The notes: generated by a model from the sequence alone, not told the origin. A stretch of DNA of 64,000 nt from Delphinus delphis (GCF_949987515.2 NC_082701.1:33497755-33561754), one strand, 5' to 3'; counted from the first letter of the stretch, positions 11,030 to 23,821 are shown. A program made the numbers and translations.

Positions 11030-11459
11030 TGTCTTTAAATAAGGCCCCAGTGAATGGCTCTAAGTGTTTCTTAGCAAGAGGAAGAGGAACTGGGTCTCTG
11101 TGGTCCCAACAAATGCCATTGCTGATCAACAGCTGGGCCATTGCAGAGGGCTTGCTGTCCTGTATTCAGAGCAGCGGATGGCTGGACACAGTTCTGACTC
11201 AGCTGTTGGGCAGACGAGACCTGTGTAGACAAGCATTGCCTTCCTCTGGGGCATTTAGTTCAGATGGGTGGTCTGTCTCCACATCTTCTCTTCCCATTCA
11301 GACTCCCCCTTCACTGTTGTGCCCATTCTGGTCGGCTTTCTCCCCTCACCACTCCAGAATGGCTCCTGTCTGAGTCCACAGTGATTCCTCTGTCCTCATG
11401 CTGCTCTGACTGCTCCTGAGGGGGCAGCATGACCCCCAGAGTTGGCTGTGATCGACGGG

Positions 11460-12330
11460 GAGTTCTTCTGTGTTTCTCTTTCCCTGGTTTTCGCTATTAG
11501 GCTTGTGCTCCACCACTTTGCTTGTATCATGCAGATATCAGCCTCCTTCATTGCTCTCCACAAAGATTAGGGGTATTTTCAACAACACTCCTAGGCATGG
11601 AGTTCTCCACTCTTTATTCCAAAGAAACTCAGAGCTGTGGAAGTTTTCCTCCTTATGGCCTGCCTTTCCCACTAGGCAGCACCCCTCTACCACTGCACTG
11701 GAGCTGGGCCAGAGACCCTTCTCCCAGAGTGATGTGCTTGCTTTACAAGTGGGTTCTGGGGGAGGGGGATGTGGAAACCCCTTGTCATCTCAGCACAGAA
11801 TCTCTGCCCTGCAAGTGAGCTGGGGTTTGGGCAACCAGGGCCCTAGTACCCTGACTTGCCAAGCCTGGAGCAGAGCTTCCGCCCCACAGGTGGGGGGCCT
11901 GGTCCTCTTGGAGTGCCTATCTGCAGTACGACTTCTGCAAAATGAGGCTGGGGGCCAAGAAGCACCAGCATCCTGCCTTTTCTGGGGTCAAACCACAACC
12001 CCAGACTGGGATCTCAGGAGAGATGGAGCCCTTGGCTGTGCCTGCCCTGGGCAGAACCTCCATAACATGGAGCTAGTGGGGAGGGCAATGGAGCAGAGTG
12101 TGGCTCACACACCACAGAGTTTCACGGTTTTGATTGAGATATTATAGATTTTCTTGAACGAATGTTTCTCTTTTGCTGTATGCCCTTAGGACACTTTCCA
12201 GAGACTTTCAATGATGACTATTTTAAATAATATTCTCAGTTCGATTGTTATTTTGCTGGGGATAAGGTCTGCCAAGAGTTCTACTCCTTTATTCCAGAAA
12301 TGCTGCCTCTTAATTCATCTTTATATGCCC
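11460..12330. other. Unidentified repeat-like block with a 225-codon open frame
   Basis: The frame 11470-12147 (+) is the longest in the left half but has no domain or family I recognise: it starts with a hydrophobic stretch (MFLFPWFSLLGLCSTTLL) and continues with low-complexity Ser/Gly/Gln-rich sequence. A second frame overlaps it (11522-11818). The minus-strand wording is reminiscent of a diverged L1 5' region, but I cannot confirm that. Treat it as non-coding unless homology or expression is shown. Confidence 0.3.
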
Positions 12331-12344
12331 ACCCAAATGTCTCT

Positions 12345-12510
12345 CGGCATGTTAGCATAGCCATCAGCAGCACAAGCCCCAGACTAACCAGCTTAGGTTC
12401 AAGTCTCTATTCTGCCACTTGTTAGCTATGTTGCTAAGAACGAGTTGGCAGCTACCTCAGAGGAGTGTGGTGAGGATGCATGAGCTACGCCTAGTGTGAT
12501 ATTTGGCTCA
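12345..12510 (+). repeat. MIR SINE
   Basis: 'ttcaagtctctattctgcca' followed by 'cttgttagctatgttgctaa' matches the tRNA-derived head and core of MIR. Confidence 0.6.
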
Positions 12511-12984
12511 GAGTTCGCCACCCGCTAAAGGACGGCTCTCACCCTCTTGTTGAACTCTGCATGGTGGCAGATTGCCACAAGGGGGCACCAAGAGCCAGGT
12601 TAATGATGAACCACCCCAGGGATTCAGTTAGGTCATCCCAATAGTTCCATCTGTAAGCCAACCAGAAGTAGGTGTTTTTCCAGACAACAGAAGATGGAAG
12701 TGGAAGGCACTTCCTAAACATCACCACACCATTTTCCACAGAAAATAGAAATTCGGGACCTTCCTAAACATCATCAGGTCGCTTCCCCATGGAAATTCAG
12801 CTGTGTACAAGGAATTATGCTGTGAAGAGGAAGGTCCTGCGTGCAAGGTCGTGTTCTAGGAGTTGGGAGGATGCAAAACTTCCCTTAAGGAACAAATATC
12901 ATAAGTTGGTATTTACTTATTGAGTGCCTGCCATGCACTAAGTGTTCTAAACAGTGTCAGGCATCACCCCATTCCTTTCATTCT

Positions 12985-13296
12985 TTTTTTAAAATTTTGT
13001 TTATTTATTTATTTGTTTGTTTGTTTATTTTTGGCTGTGTTGGGTCTTCACTGCTGTGAGCGGGCTTTCTCTAGTTGGGGCAACCGGGGGATACTCTTCG
13101 TTGCAGTGCGAGGGCTTCTCATTGCAGTGGCTTCTCTTGTTGTGGAGCGTGGGCTTCAGTACTTGTGGCACGGGGGCTCAGTAGTTGTGGCACACAGACT
13201 TAGCTGCTCTGTGGCATCTTCCTGGACCAGGGATTGAACCCATGACCCTGCATTGGCAGGAGGATTCTAATCCACTGTGCCACCAGGGAAGTCCCC
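12985..13296 (-). mobile_element. Long-form CHR SINE inside an older MIR
   Basis: A T-rich tail, then 'ggctgtgttgggtcttcact', repeats of 'agtagttgtggcac' and 'gccaccagggaagtcccc' define a long CHR copy. The 14-base duplication attcctttcattct is at 12971-12984 and 13297-13310. Flanking words 'gagtgcctgccatgcactaa' (12921) and later sequence belong to a minus MIR. Confidence 0.92.
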
Positions 13297-13310
13297 ATTC
13301 CTTTCATTCT

Positions 13311-15529
13311 GATTGAAGAGGACCCAGGGGCTCAGCTGGGGATTTGATTTGTTCAGAGCATGATAAAAAGTCAACAAATATTCTGGATCAGGGGGGAGGT
13401 ACCTTAATGAAGAAGCACTTAGAATGACTTATTTAGAGTGGGTGCAGGAAAAAAAAGTGGCAAAATCAGGGATGCCCTGGCAATGTTGCAGTAGACCAAC
13501 GTGATGCCAAATATTGTTACAGCAAAAACTCTTAATAAAGCTGAATTTTAAGAGAAACCCCAGAAGTTAAGAGAAATAAAAATGAAGCTGTTGTTCTGAC
13601 TGAAACAGGAGTATGGAACCTGGGTCTTCACCTACTAGGTCTCTTTCTTATCCTCTTACAGCTCGCAAATGGTGAATTGGCTATAGTTTTTAAAAATCAA
13701 ATCAAATGTTGGGAGAACCTTGGGTGCACCTCTGGGTAGCACATTTTGAAAACACCTGCAATTGTTCAAAGAGTACAGTGAGTGGATGGAGATACGGGAT
13801 AAAGGATGCCTATGAGGATGAAGAGGATGGAGCGGAAAGATGACCAGCACTTATACCTGCTGCCGGCAGCCTTGCTCAGCCCACGCTGCAGCCTGTGCAC
13901 ATCACTCCCTTCCTCCTTGCCCCACTCTCCTGCTCCCCTGCATTCTGCCCATTGTCTTACACAAGCACAGGCTCAGGGTCTGAGCCCCCATTGGCATTAA
14001 TCTTGGTCTGGTCCTTGGTTATAATTCACATTTGCCTCTCCTCCCCAGAGGCAACCTGGCCTGCCCCAGCCCTATACATTGGAGCCCTAGCATGGACCCA
14101 GAAGACCACTACTTTTGCCAGGATTTTCTAGCTCCGGTGAAAATTAGGGAAGAAAAATGAAGGATACCTCGCAAGTGATCATATATGGAGGCAGAACTAC
14201 TACAGGAAGGGAAAAAAAGAAACGTTAAAGCTAAAATTTATTAAGTGGTGCTTATGTACCAGGCACATTGCTAAGTTCATACATGTATCTTTATATATTT
14301 ATATTTATATAAATATAAGGGAGGCAGATAGGAATAGGACAAGTTTACATGCACAAAGGACACTGTTTTTGATGAGATTCAGGCATTTTTTCGTAATAAA
14401 TACTGCTCAGATTGTTGCAAGACTTTGGTTAATTTCCAGAGCTCTGAAAATGCTGATTCTGACCATTTTGACCAAATGGTCAGTGTTCTCATTGCTTTGT
14501 GGAAGAGCAGAGTTTCAAAGTCTCTACTCTGCCATTGTGCAAACTGGAAGCCTGGCTGCAGGACTTTCTAAGCAGCAGCGTCACGTTCTCACTCATACTT
14601 GGCTTGTAGTCATCAAAAGCTGCAGTCTTTTGTCAGGAGCTGCTGGCTGCTCCTGCCTGTATTTAATTGTTTTTAAGGAGGCTTAAGACTTTTCATCTTC
14701 ACTAATTCAATTTCGTTTTTCTTTATTGTTGTTTTTCCAAGATGTCAAATAATTGTGAATCCTGCATCAGTAAGTGTGCTTTTTAGTTTCATTTAAGTCA
14801 CGGACAACATCCCTGGCTGAGTCAGAGCGCAGACCAGTCTTTTGCTGCTTCACCAGGTACCCCTCCAGGGGAACTTTTAGTCCATTAAAATCTTTTGGAA
14901 TCCTTACCTGTTTCCAAACTGTGCCTCTAGCATTCCAAAATCTACTAGTAAGACAACTTTTTCTCAAAAGGAAAGTTGGTTAATTTTCCATGATTTATTC
15001 ATAGCAAAATTTTCTAACTCTCATGTTTCACTATTTCTTTGCTGTTCACACATCATTTCTTTCTGAAGAACGTTACACTTAGTGAAATATCAAGGAGCCA
15101 TCACTGCTCCTTTTTGAAAATTGAGGCAGCGTTGGTCTGCCCTCAAGTTCCTAGCCCCTTTTTCATCTCTTCACATATTACCCAAAGGACAACAACAACT
15201 GTGTGAGAATTCATCTGCATCCTCAGCAGTCTTGTTCGCGATGAAGAGAGGGCCTGGAGGAGCATGGTCGGGGGAAAGCTGGCTTAGCTACAGAGACTGG
15301 TTCCAGTGTAGGCAGCCTGGGCAGCTAATCCGTAGCTCCAGGTGTGGTGTCACGGATTCCTCTGCTGCCGTGGCTCCTGCCTGTCTCACGAATGGCTCAA
15401 GGTGGAGGGTGGAGCACCTGTGATTCCAGCTGAGAGGGACTGGAGAAGGCAGGAGCCCCTAAGGAACACTGCTGTTGAGAGTTTACCTGGTCCAGTGGGA
15501 ATGGAGGTTGAGAGAGGCTACTCACACTA
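13311..15529. other. Intergenic, nearly featureless
   Basis: Only a MIR fragment at about 14225-14300 ('cttatgtaccaggcacattg') and an AT-rich run at 14290-14325 are recognisable. No gene-like signal is seen. Confidence 0.45.
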
Positions 15530-15675
15530 TGGTCAAACATCTTGGCAAGTTACTTAATATCTCTGAGTTTTAAATTTCTCATTTATAAAATAAAAATAAT
15601 CATATCTCTCTTGCAGGAATGGTATGAAAGAAAAATACGTGCATTAAGCACTCAGAACACAAGAGGCCCAATAAG
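15530..15675 (+). repeat. MIR SINE
   Basis: 'cttggcaagttacttaatat' then 'gagttttaaatttctcattt' matches the MIR core. Confidence 0.7.
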
Positions 15676-16084
15676 TTGTACTTTGGGGAATTCCATTTTG
15701 TATGTGGGTTTCTTTCTGGGAGCAATTTCCCACCTCTACTGCAAGATGGCGCCTGTGAGCAGCGCTGCCCTTTCCAAAGGCTTTCATTTCCACCCCTTGG
15801 TGCGAGGTAGTTCTCTTCCTCTGTCAGTGCTTAGGCTGGTATTTAAAATCCAGTATTGCACACAGACTTTGTGTTTTTGATCCATCTGCTCCATGAAGAA
15901 CTGTGAAACTCAGAAATACCTACTTCCAGCCAGACACCCATTTCTCCACTAGGATTTGTCAGTTGTTAAGCCTTTGTGATATAACCAGGCAGTTGGGCAT
16001 TCCAAAGAAGTCAAACACTTAATTAGGATGCTGGCTTTTTATATGTTTACCTCTATTATAAGTTAAAGGACCTGGAAAGAGTGC

Positions 16085-16310
16085 AGCGTTTCAAAGTTCA
16101 GGCATGTGGATTTGAATCTCAGAGCGCTGAGCAACCTCGGACAAACACTTGATCTCTCTGAGCCTCAATTCCTTCATCTCAAAAATGTTGGTAATCATTG
16201 TGGCTATTTCATAGGATTGTTGTAAGGATACATGAGAAAATATACTTAGGATAATAAGCATAAAACCTGGTACCTAGTAAGCACGCCTGTGAGTATAAGC
16301 AATTATGACT
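16085..16310 (+). repeat. MIR SINE, nearly full length
   Basis: Wording runs from 'gtggatttgaatctcagagc' through 'tctctgagcctcaattcctt' to 'ggtacctagtaagcac', in consensus order. Confidence 0.78.
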
Positions 16311-16314
16311 GTCA

Positions 16315-16480
16315 AGGGCATGCGCTTTGAAGTCTGTCAGGTGTCGATTTGATGCCCTGCTCTTTGGCTTAAGATCTTGCATGATCTTGAATAAGTTATG
16401 TAAACTCTCTGAGCTCTACTTGCCTTGCAAGTCAAAAGATTATCATGAAAATTACAGAAATGTGTATACAGTACCTTTCA
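16315..16480 (+). repeat. Second adjacent MIR SINE
   Basis: 'gatcttgaataagttatgta' and 'aactctctgagctctacttg' repeat the MIR core directly after the previous copy, in the same orientation. Confidence 0.6.
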
Positions 16481-16509
16481 CTTTTTATTTGTATCATGAC
16501 CCATTTTAG

Positions 16510-17436
16510 ATAGGATTTGAATTTACCCACTCAAAAACAGAAATTAGCCCAATGACTTTTTTTTAGAATAGGTCTTAAAATCAAGGATAGAAAAAACAAG
16601 AGACAAGGTTAGGATCTTAGCTCCCATCGTAAGCGTCTGTATAATTGCTAGTGATGGGGCACAAATTTGGCTTTGAGCTTCTTAGCATCCAAGGCAGTAA
16701 GAAAGGAAATATGGTTAGTTATGATTCAGAGTGCTGAGATAAATGCAGAGGAGTTCTGAAGAAGCCCAGCTATTCCTAGATCTGAGACTTAGGAGACTGT
16801 ATGTAGCACATGGTGGATACACAATAGACACATAAATGTTAGCCGTCCTCATCTTCAGCACAGAGGGAAGAGTGGGTCTAAGAATAAAAGCAGCATGGAA
16901 GGGATAACATTTGAGCTGAATAAGACTGAACAGAATTTGCCAGAGGCCTGGAGGGCCGGAGAAGGGAGGGAGCCTGCCCACAAGGGGAGAGAGCAACAGC
17001 CTTGGGATCATCCCCACCCATCAAGGGCAGGGGCCGGGGATGCAACTGCCATCAGGCTGAAAGGCACAGGGACTTGTAGTCTGAAGAGGCTGGAAGCAGC
17101 CTTGTCCACACAGCTGCTTTGGTTTAGAGTCTCCCTCCTGGACATCTGGTGTTTAATGACAATCCTCAGAGGGAAGCTGGTTGTCTTTTTTTGAGTGTTT
17201 TGTTTTGTTCTGTTTTCCTGAGAACCCAGCCTTATGGCTCTTGAAGGAAGAAAATGATCAGGATGGTTACAGAGAATATTACTATTTTTTCCTCCAGGTC
17301 TTCTCAGCCATTGCAACCAGTGCTGGGGGATTCTGTGACATAACATTGAGAAGGCATTTTTAGGCCGTGAAGACCCAGAGAACTGTTAAGGAATCGTATA
17401 CTAATTCCTCCTCTTCTTTCATTTCTTCCAACACAT

Positions 17437-17477
<41 letters not shown>

Positions 17478-18905
17478 GTGGGAGGGGGTGAGATAAACCT
17501 AGCAGACGTGTTTCCTCCTGCTTCAGCCACACAGACAGGACAGGCCTAGGTTCCTGCATTGCCCTGTGACTTTGTCCTAAATAAACCTCTATGTAAAGGT
17601 GGAGCTTTGCTGCTTCCAGGTGTTTGTGCCCAGGAGGTGGAAAATGAGCTCATTAGTGGTTACAATTAGGTTTGGATTCCTGAACGCACACCTGGTATTG
17701 TTGCCTCACTCTCAGAGACAATTGAGTAGTCATTCACTTTCAGGACTTGAATACCCGATGGGCTCTTCCTAGCCTGCCCAGGATAGGTGTAGGTGATCAT
17801 GCAGTCCCAGGCAGTAGCTTACTATCTCTGCAATCATCTGTGTTCTAAGAACTCTCCTGGGGGGCCAGTTCTTGGGATGGTTCTGACTGTTATCTTTGTA
17901 CCCTCCGTGTGACATCATCTATGGAAGAGTCCACATGCTCCGCCCAGGCACAGGAGGGGAGAGTCAAGACACCTGGGCTTCCGGGTATGACCGTCATAGA
18001 AAGTTTGGTGGCTTTGGATAAGTCACTTCTATTTTATGCTCCTCCATTTTTCCCATCTGTTAAAAATTGCATATTAGAAGAATTTTTATATGTGGAATTT
18101 TGCAGAAAGTATCCATGGATATCATTGTTTTCTCAAAAGGGTCTGTGACCAACAATGGCTTAGAATCCCAGGACTTATTGATTTACAAATTCTTATCATC
18201 CAACTTGGAGCAATTCCTTGGCTCCGTGCTTCTAGAAATGTCATACATCTAACTGTTCAGCAGTCTTTGCTAACTGTCTACTGATTCCTTTGATATGGTC
18301 CAAGGATGCAAAAGTCAATAAGACACTTTCAGAGAGACTGCTCTTCCATGGGAGAGGTGAACTCACAAACAAAGAGGCCATGGGCTCCCACCGACTGTCC
18401 CCCAGCACCCTCCACGCGGGTCTCTCTCCTTGTGCTGCCAGCAAGCTTGCTGTTCTTATGTGGGAATGGGCTGTAACCCCTACTGTGTATTCCTCAGATC
18501 TGCACCTTCTGGATGAGAAACCCCATACTTTGCAGGAGCCCTGGGATCCCACCAGTCCCTCTTTTCCTGACCTTCCTGGGGCCTCCTGGATCCTTTCAGG
18601 CCCAGCACTGCAGGTGAGTGAACTGTGGAGACACTGATGAATGCATATCACACCAGCATGCTAATTTTGCTCAGGTGTGGACCTTAGCAGTTTTCAGGGA
18701 CCTCCTGGCTCTCCAAGAAACACTGTTAAATGGGAAAGGAAAGAAAAAGCAGGAGTATTTCTCTCAGCACACAGTGGGCCGGAAGGGCAGGTGCTGCAGC
18801 AGGCCAGGCTCTATTCCCAGTTGCCTTACTGCCTGAACCCAAGCTTTTCCTTTGAGTCACTGTCCCATAGTCCTGCTACCATCACGTCTGCCCTCAACCA
18901 TTCTA
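16510..18905. other. Intergenic, unique-looking with one microsatellite
   Basis: A (TC)n run is at about 17439-17475. A weak MIR-like piece is near 18000-18070. I recognise no gene. Confidence 0.45.
17439..17475. repeat. (TC)n microsatellite
   Basis: An uninterrupted run of about 18 TC units follows 'cacattccc'. Confidence 0.95.
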
Positions 18906-19533
18906 CTTAACTTCCACATACGTCTCATTGTAATTCATCCTCCATATGGCAGCCAGAGGGATCTTTTAAAAATGTAAATCAGAACACGCTACTCCCCTAC
19001 TAAAACTTTCCAAATATTTTCACTGCATGTAAAATAAAATCCAAACTCCTCACCAAGTCCTGTAACACCTCCCATGATCTGGCATCTGCCTACCTGTCTA
19101 GCTCTATCCTGGACCCCCTCCTTCTCACTCACCAAGCTCACTGACCTTCTGTTTCCACATTGCGGTAATGTCCTTTCTGCCTCAGGACCTCCGTGCTTGC
19201 TGTTGACTGAACTGCTCTTCACCAGTTGCATGGCTTCTCCCTCTTATGATTCAGATCTCAGCTTCGCAGGTACTTTTTTGTTAGAGTTCTTCCTTGAGGA
19301 TTTCGTATAAATTTCCCCACCCTACTCTATCACAGCCCTTTCACTCTGCTTTCTTTTACTCTCATATTTGTTGTAATCTGGAATTATCTACTTTATTTGT
19401 TTATTGTCTGCCCCCCACCCCCCGACCCGCTAATGAGCCTGGTCTGTCCCTTTCACTGTCGTATCCTCAGCATCTAGAATAGAGTATGGACCATAATAGA
19501 TAATCAAATATTTGTTGAATGATTGAATGAGTA
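18906..19533 (+). repeat. L2 LINE 3' end
   Basis: The order 'atggcagccagagggatctt', 'aaataaaatccaaactcctc', 'cccatgatctggcatctgcc', 'ctgcctcaggacctccgtgc' and the terminal 'aatatttgttgaatgattga' follows the L2 3' consensus over about 620 bp. Confidence 0.85.
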
Positions 19534-20544
19534 ATGATGGGAAAGTCATTTAATATATTGGAGCCCCCATTCCTTAGCTACATATCTGATCTTTTATTAT
19601 CCTCAGAAAACTCCCTGAGGTGGATATTACCATCACAGCCACTTTACAGTAGAGGAAATGGAAAATCAGATGAGTTTAACAACTTGCCTAAAATCATAAT
19701 TGTGGCCTGGAAGTTTATCCCTTTTGAGATACCAATAGACCTTTTAGGGAGAGAAATTCTCTCTATTCTTCCAAATTTTAAATCCCACCATCACGTTATC
19801 CATCCATTGGAGAATGGAATAATGCATTGCCTGTCTGGTCTACTCAAAAGCAAGGTCTGTGACCAGGACTCAACCCCAAGGAGTGATGGACTCTATTCCC
19901 ACACATGTTTCTTCTGTATATGATTCATTCTGAGCACATCTACTACATTCAGTCATTTATTTATTAATACATCGATTCATCACATACATACTCTTAGCCG
20001 GTACTATGATAGGCACCTGGCAGCTCCAGGGAGGAAAGGAACCCTTGATTCATGCTAAGGGTTTGTTCCTGGTCTCCCCTAGAAATGGATGGTCCCTTAT
20101 AGGTTCTGTTGGTCAAATTCTAATTCTTTTGACTAAATAAGACAATGCATATAAAATGCTTATTAGCTGTTATTCTGGCATGGAGTAGGCACTCAAGGGA
20201 TATTAGTGATGATGAAGATGATGATAATGATGATGATATTGGAACCTGGACTTCTTTTCTCAGCCAGGATGATTACAAGGGGAGAAAAGATTAAAAATGC
20301 CCTTGGCATTTTTTCCCTTCCAGAGGCATCCCATTAAAAACTCCAGCTCACATGACTTCTATTGCCTTTTCCTAAACCCACAGCAAGCAACTGCAAATAA
20401 TAAGCATAATTTAAATGCTGTGTCTTTCCTAATTAAAATCCATCCAGAAGGGGGATGCCAGAGTTATTTTAGTCCATAAGGCAGAGGAAGTTCCATTATA
20501 TTAATCCAGGCTTTTCAACAGAGCCGAAGGGGAGATGTGTTCGG

Positions 20545-20580
<36 letters not shown>

Positions 20581-22309
20581 GCGTGGCTCATAGTGTGAGT
20601 TTGGAGTGCTATCAAGAATGTATAGTTGGCCCTGGACAGGTTGTAGGATATGAATTTTCAAAGGGAGCTGTTGAGGGAGCCACTGGGGATTGCTTCCTGA
20701 GCGCCTCAGGCTGGTGAGTAACTCTGGGGGCTGCCTTGGCCCTATTAGGTGGCTCTGAAGGAACCCACTGGAATGGCTTTTCCGTGAGGAGATGCTGTCC
20801 CAGCTTCCTCCGTGGAGGCTCCAAATGCTTGGCGGCTCTCCTTGGAAACGATGGTTGCCAGAGCAGCTGTGTCAGCCCAGCTTCCCCAGAAAAGAAGGGA
20901 AAGCAAGCAGAGCTCCCTCTGCTAACCCAGGGGGCTCTTTCCAGGGGACAACTCCCAAGAGCAAACCATACAGGAAACCAAATCCAGATAGAGAGGAGAT
21001 GACAATGGAAAAACAAGGAGGAAAAGAAAAGAAAGGAAAACTCAGAAGGGCAAGCAGGTCTAAAAGGTTTAAGAGACATTCTCTCTGAGGACGGGTTTTG
21101 CTTTGCAAGGGCAGGAGTTGGTCTCTGTGTAGAACAGTAAGCTGAAGGGTGAAGACAGTTTGGGGCATGCTTTTTATGTTCAGAGAATTCTTCTTTCCCA
21201 CCACTGGGCCCTGAGCCCTCACTGTAATATTTTTGAAATACATCTAAATGTATTTTCTCTTATTGACGAATCTGTTTCTTTCCCAGAATCCCTTCAGCCA
21301 TATGGCCACTGGGAGGGAGAGGAAAGCTACGGAGTAGCAAAGAAGGAAGACAGGTTATTAAGGGAATTCCACACCCAGCAGTAAAGGGGAGGAAATGCAT
21401 TTGCATGTCTGAGAAGAGGGCATAGAAGAGAGAGAAGTCAGGGCAAGAAGTATGAGGTGTGGGTGTTTCTGCTCCTCCACTCCAGGTCAAACTCAGGTTG
21501 TTGTGGGTAGGAGGGGAGGAAAGATATTTATCAGGGGTTAGAAACACCCAGATAAGGGAAATAGGATGACTTACCCATCCCCGACCCCAGGAAATGCAAA
21601 TGTCTTAGCCCAGGGCAGCAGACACCAGGGCTGAGGAAGGTTTCCAGGAGATCCAACTTGCAGAGACTGGCAGACTCCAGCTTGGTTGCGGGGTACACAT
21701 CTGAGAGTTCCTGGACCCACAGGGAGATGCAGAGGCTGAAATAAAGGAAGAACCAGAATAGATCTGGGTGGTAGATAAGATGACTGCAGGGAGTGGCAAC
21801 TCATCCCTGGAGGCCAAGTCGGGGACCCCACACAAAGCTCCGAAGGACCAGGCGGGATTTCCTTCCCGGGTATATACCCAGGAACCAGACCAGAATGGCC
21901 CACGGGTCAGCACATACCCAATAGCAGCACATGGAACTGTGACTACCCCCTGCTACTGTAGGACTTTTAAGTTCCATCTCCACCCAGACACCTCCACCTC
22001 CACCCTGGAGAAAGAGAGGAAGGTAGAGAGATATCTTGAGAGAAACTGCCCTGGACATTTGTACTTTGAATTGATTGAATTATTAACCCAAAGAGTTCAA
22101 GTTGAATGAAAGAGCCTGTTTTAAATTGGAAAAGAGGAAATTACTTTTAATTGGCCAATTAAATTTTCTGGGAACTCAAATAAATTGATGAAATCAATTA
22201 TAGATACTTTTTAGTGCTGCAATTTTCTTTTTTTTTTTGCACAACTGAATTGCAGTGTAAAAATTTTTACCTCTCTATAATGATGTGCTTACACATTCAC
22301 AAACAAATT
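19534..22309. other. Intergenic with MIR and L2 fragments
   Basis: A minus MIR is at 19585-19715, a minus L2 fragment at 19950-20040, a plus MIR end at 20100-20215, and a (GAT)n run at 20208-20236. Open frames of up to 155 codons on opposite strands at 20612-21243 show no recognisable protein family. Confidence 0.45.
20546..20584. repeat. (GT)n/(GC)n alternating purine-pyrimidine tract
   Basis: About eleven GT units run directly into GCGCGCGCACGCGCG, a strictly alternating sequence with Z-DNA potential. Confidence 0.93.
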
Positions 22310-22504
22310 TAGAGCCTATGAATCATCTTCACATACATTATTATCATTTTTGAACTTGACATCAAATCAAAGTAGATGTTTTATTCCAACTTTATAGCTG
22401 CAGAAAACAGGCTCAATGATGGTCAGAGCCTTGTTCAAGTCCAACAATTCAGGAGAGGGCCTCTTCCATGTCCATTTCAATACCAGCTGCTGAATCTCCG
22501 CCTA

Positions 22505-22678
22505 ATTGTCTCCGTTTCTGGAGACAATTTTGGTTGTCACACTGAGGGGAGAGATGCTATTGGCACCCAGTGGGTAGTGGCCAGGGATGCTGGTGAACAA
22601 CCTGTGGTGCAAAGAACGGCCCCAGCAAAGAATGATCGGGCCCCAAATGTCTAGTGCCAAGGTGAAGAAACCCTCTGA
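22505..22678 (+). repeat. MER20 hAT-type DNA element
   Basis: 'tctggagacaattttggttg', 'agtgggtagtggccaggga' and 'gaatgatcgggccccaaatg' match the MER20 consensus in order. A MIR fragment precedes it (22310-22460). Confidence 0.8.
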
Positions 22679-23139
22679 TATATACATTATAGGGGATTGA
22701 TTCCAAGGGGGAAATTGTCTCTCTCCTTTCACACTTGTGAAAATGAACTAGGACCCAGAGCCAAGGTGATTACTATTTAATAAGGAAGACACAACTGATA
22801 AAACTTAACTTACCAGAGACATAGCCTCATTGGAGCTTTGTTTCTGAAATGCTGTGGGGGATGGATAAGTCAAAGGTTTTATTGGATCAAGAGGAAATTG
22901 TGTGCACCCTTGGCAAGCTGGCACCCAGGGTGTATTTGGAACAGATCATTTTTAACTTCCTTTCCTCTGTACAACACGATTATATTCAGTAACAATCAAA
23001 TTAAAACAAATAATAACAGCCAGAAGACAATTTTTTTAATTGAATATCATATACATAATTGTCAGTAATAAAAAGATAAATATAGTAAAAAAGGAAAAGA
23101 GTACTATATTAATACTGTTAAATTATATGAATGTATTTT

Positions 23140-23434
23140 ATTTTATTTTTTATAAATTTATTTATTTATCTTTGGCTGCTTTGAGTCTTCGTTGCTGCGC
23201 ACGGGCTTTCTCTAGTTGCAGCAAGCAGGGCTACTCTTTGTTGCTGTGCATGGGCTTCTCATTGTGGTGGCTTCTCTTGTTGCGGAGCACGGGCTCTAGG
23301 TGCGCGGGCTCAGTAGTTGTGGCACACGGGCTTAGTGGCTTTGCAGCATGTGGGATCTTCCCAGACCAGGGCTCGAACCCTTGTTCCCTGCATTGGTAGG
23401 CGGATTCTTAACCACTGCACCAACAGGGAAGCCC
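23140..23434 (-). mobile_element. Long-form CHR SINE
   Basis: A T-rich tail, 'ctttggctgctttgagtctt' and 'caccaacagggaagccc' mark the element. Target-site duplication tgaatgtatttt is at 23128-23139 and 23435-23446. Confidence 0.93.
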
Positions 23435-23592
23435 TGAATGTATTTTCTTTCAAAGGAGAAAAAGTATACCTATATATTGGTCTTCTGCAATAATGAATAA
23501 TATTATAACTTCTATGTTCATGCCTTGACTTCTATCAATTTGTCAATGATTTTGTTAAAATTAGTCTTCTCTGTCAAAATTAGTCTTCTTTG

Positions 23593-23804
23593 GGCTTCCC
23601 TGGTGGCGCAGTGGTTGAGAGCCCGCCTGCCGATGCAGGGGACACGGGTTCGTGCCCCAGTCCGGGAGGATCCCACATGCCGTGGAGCGGCTGGGCCCGT
23701 GAGCCATGGCCGCTGAGCCTGCGCTTCCGGAGCCTCTGCTCCGCAACGGGAGAGGCCACAACAGTGAGAGGCCTGCGTACCACCAAAAAAAAAAAAAAAA
23801 AAAA
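23593..23804 (+). mobile_element. CHR SINE, full length with long A tail
   Basis: The element runs from 'ggcttccctggtggcgcag' to 'cctgcgtaccacc' plus an A-run of about 24. The duplication aaaattagtcttctttg is at 23576-23592 and 23805-23821. A near copy of the same word also stands at 23557-23570. Confidence 0.95.
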
Positions 23805-23821
23805 AAAATTAGTCTTCTTTG

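Noticed and set aside
11470..12147. 225-codon protein gene
   Set aside because: No recognisable domain, no splice context, low-complexity composition, and competing frames over the same DNA.
16395..16404. D-box-like site gttatgtaaa, a possible HLF-family binding site
   Set aside because: A single 8-10 base match inside an old MIR, about 19 kb from the gene end; chance is enough.
23593..23680. tRNA gene
   Set aside because: A and B box-like words are present because CHR SINEs descend from a tRNA; the cloverleaf is not maintained and the copy has a SINE tail and target duplications.
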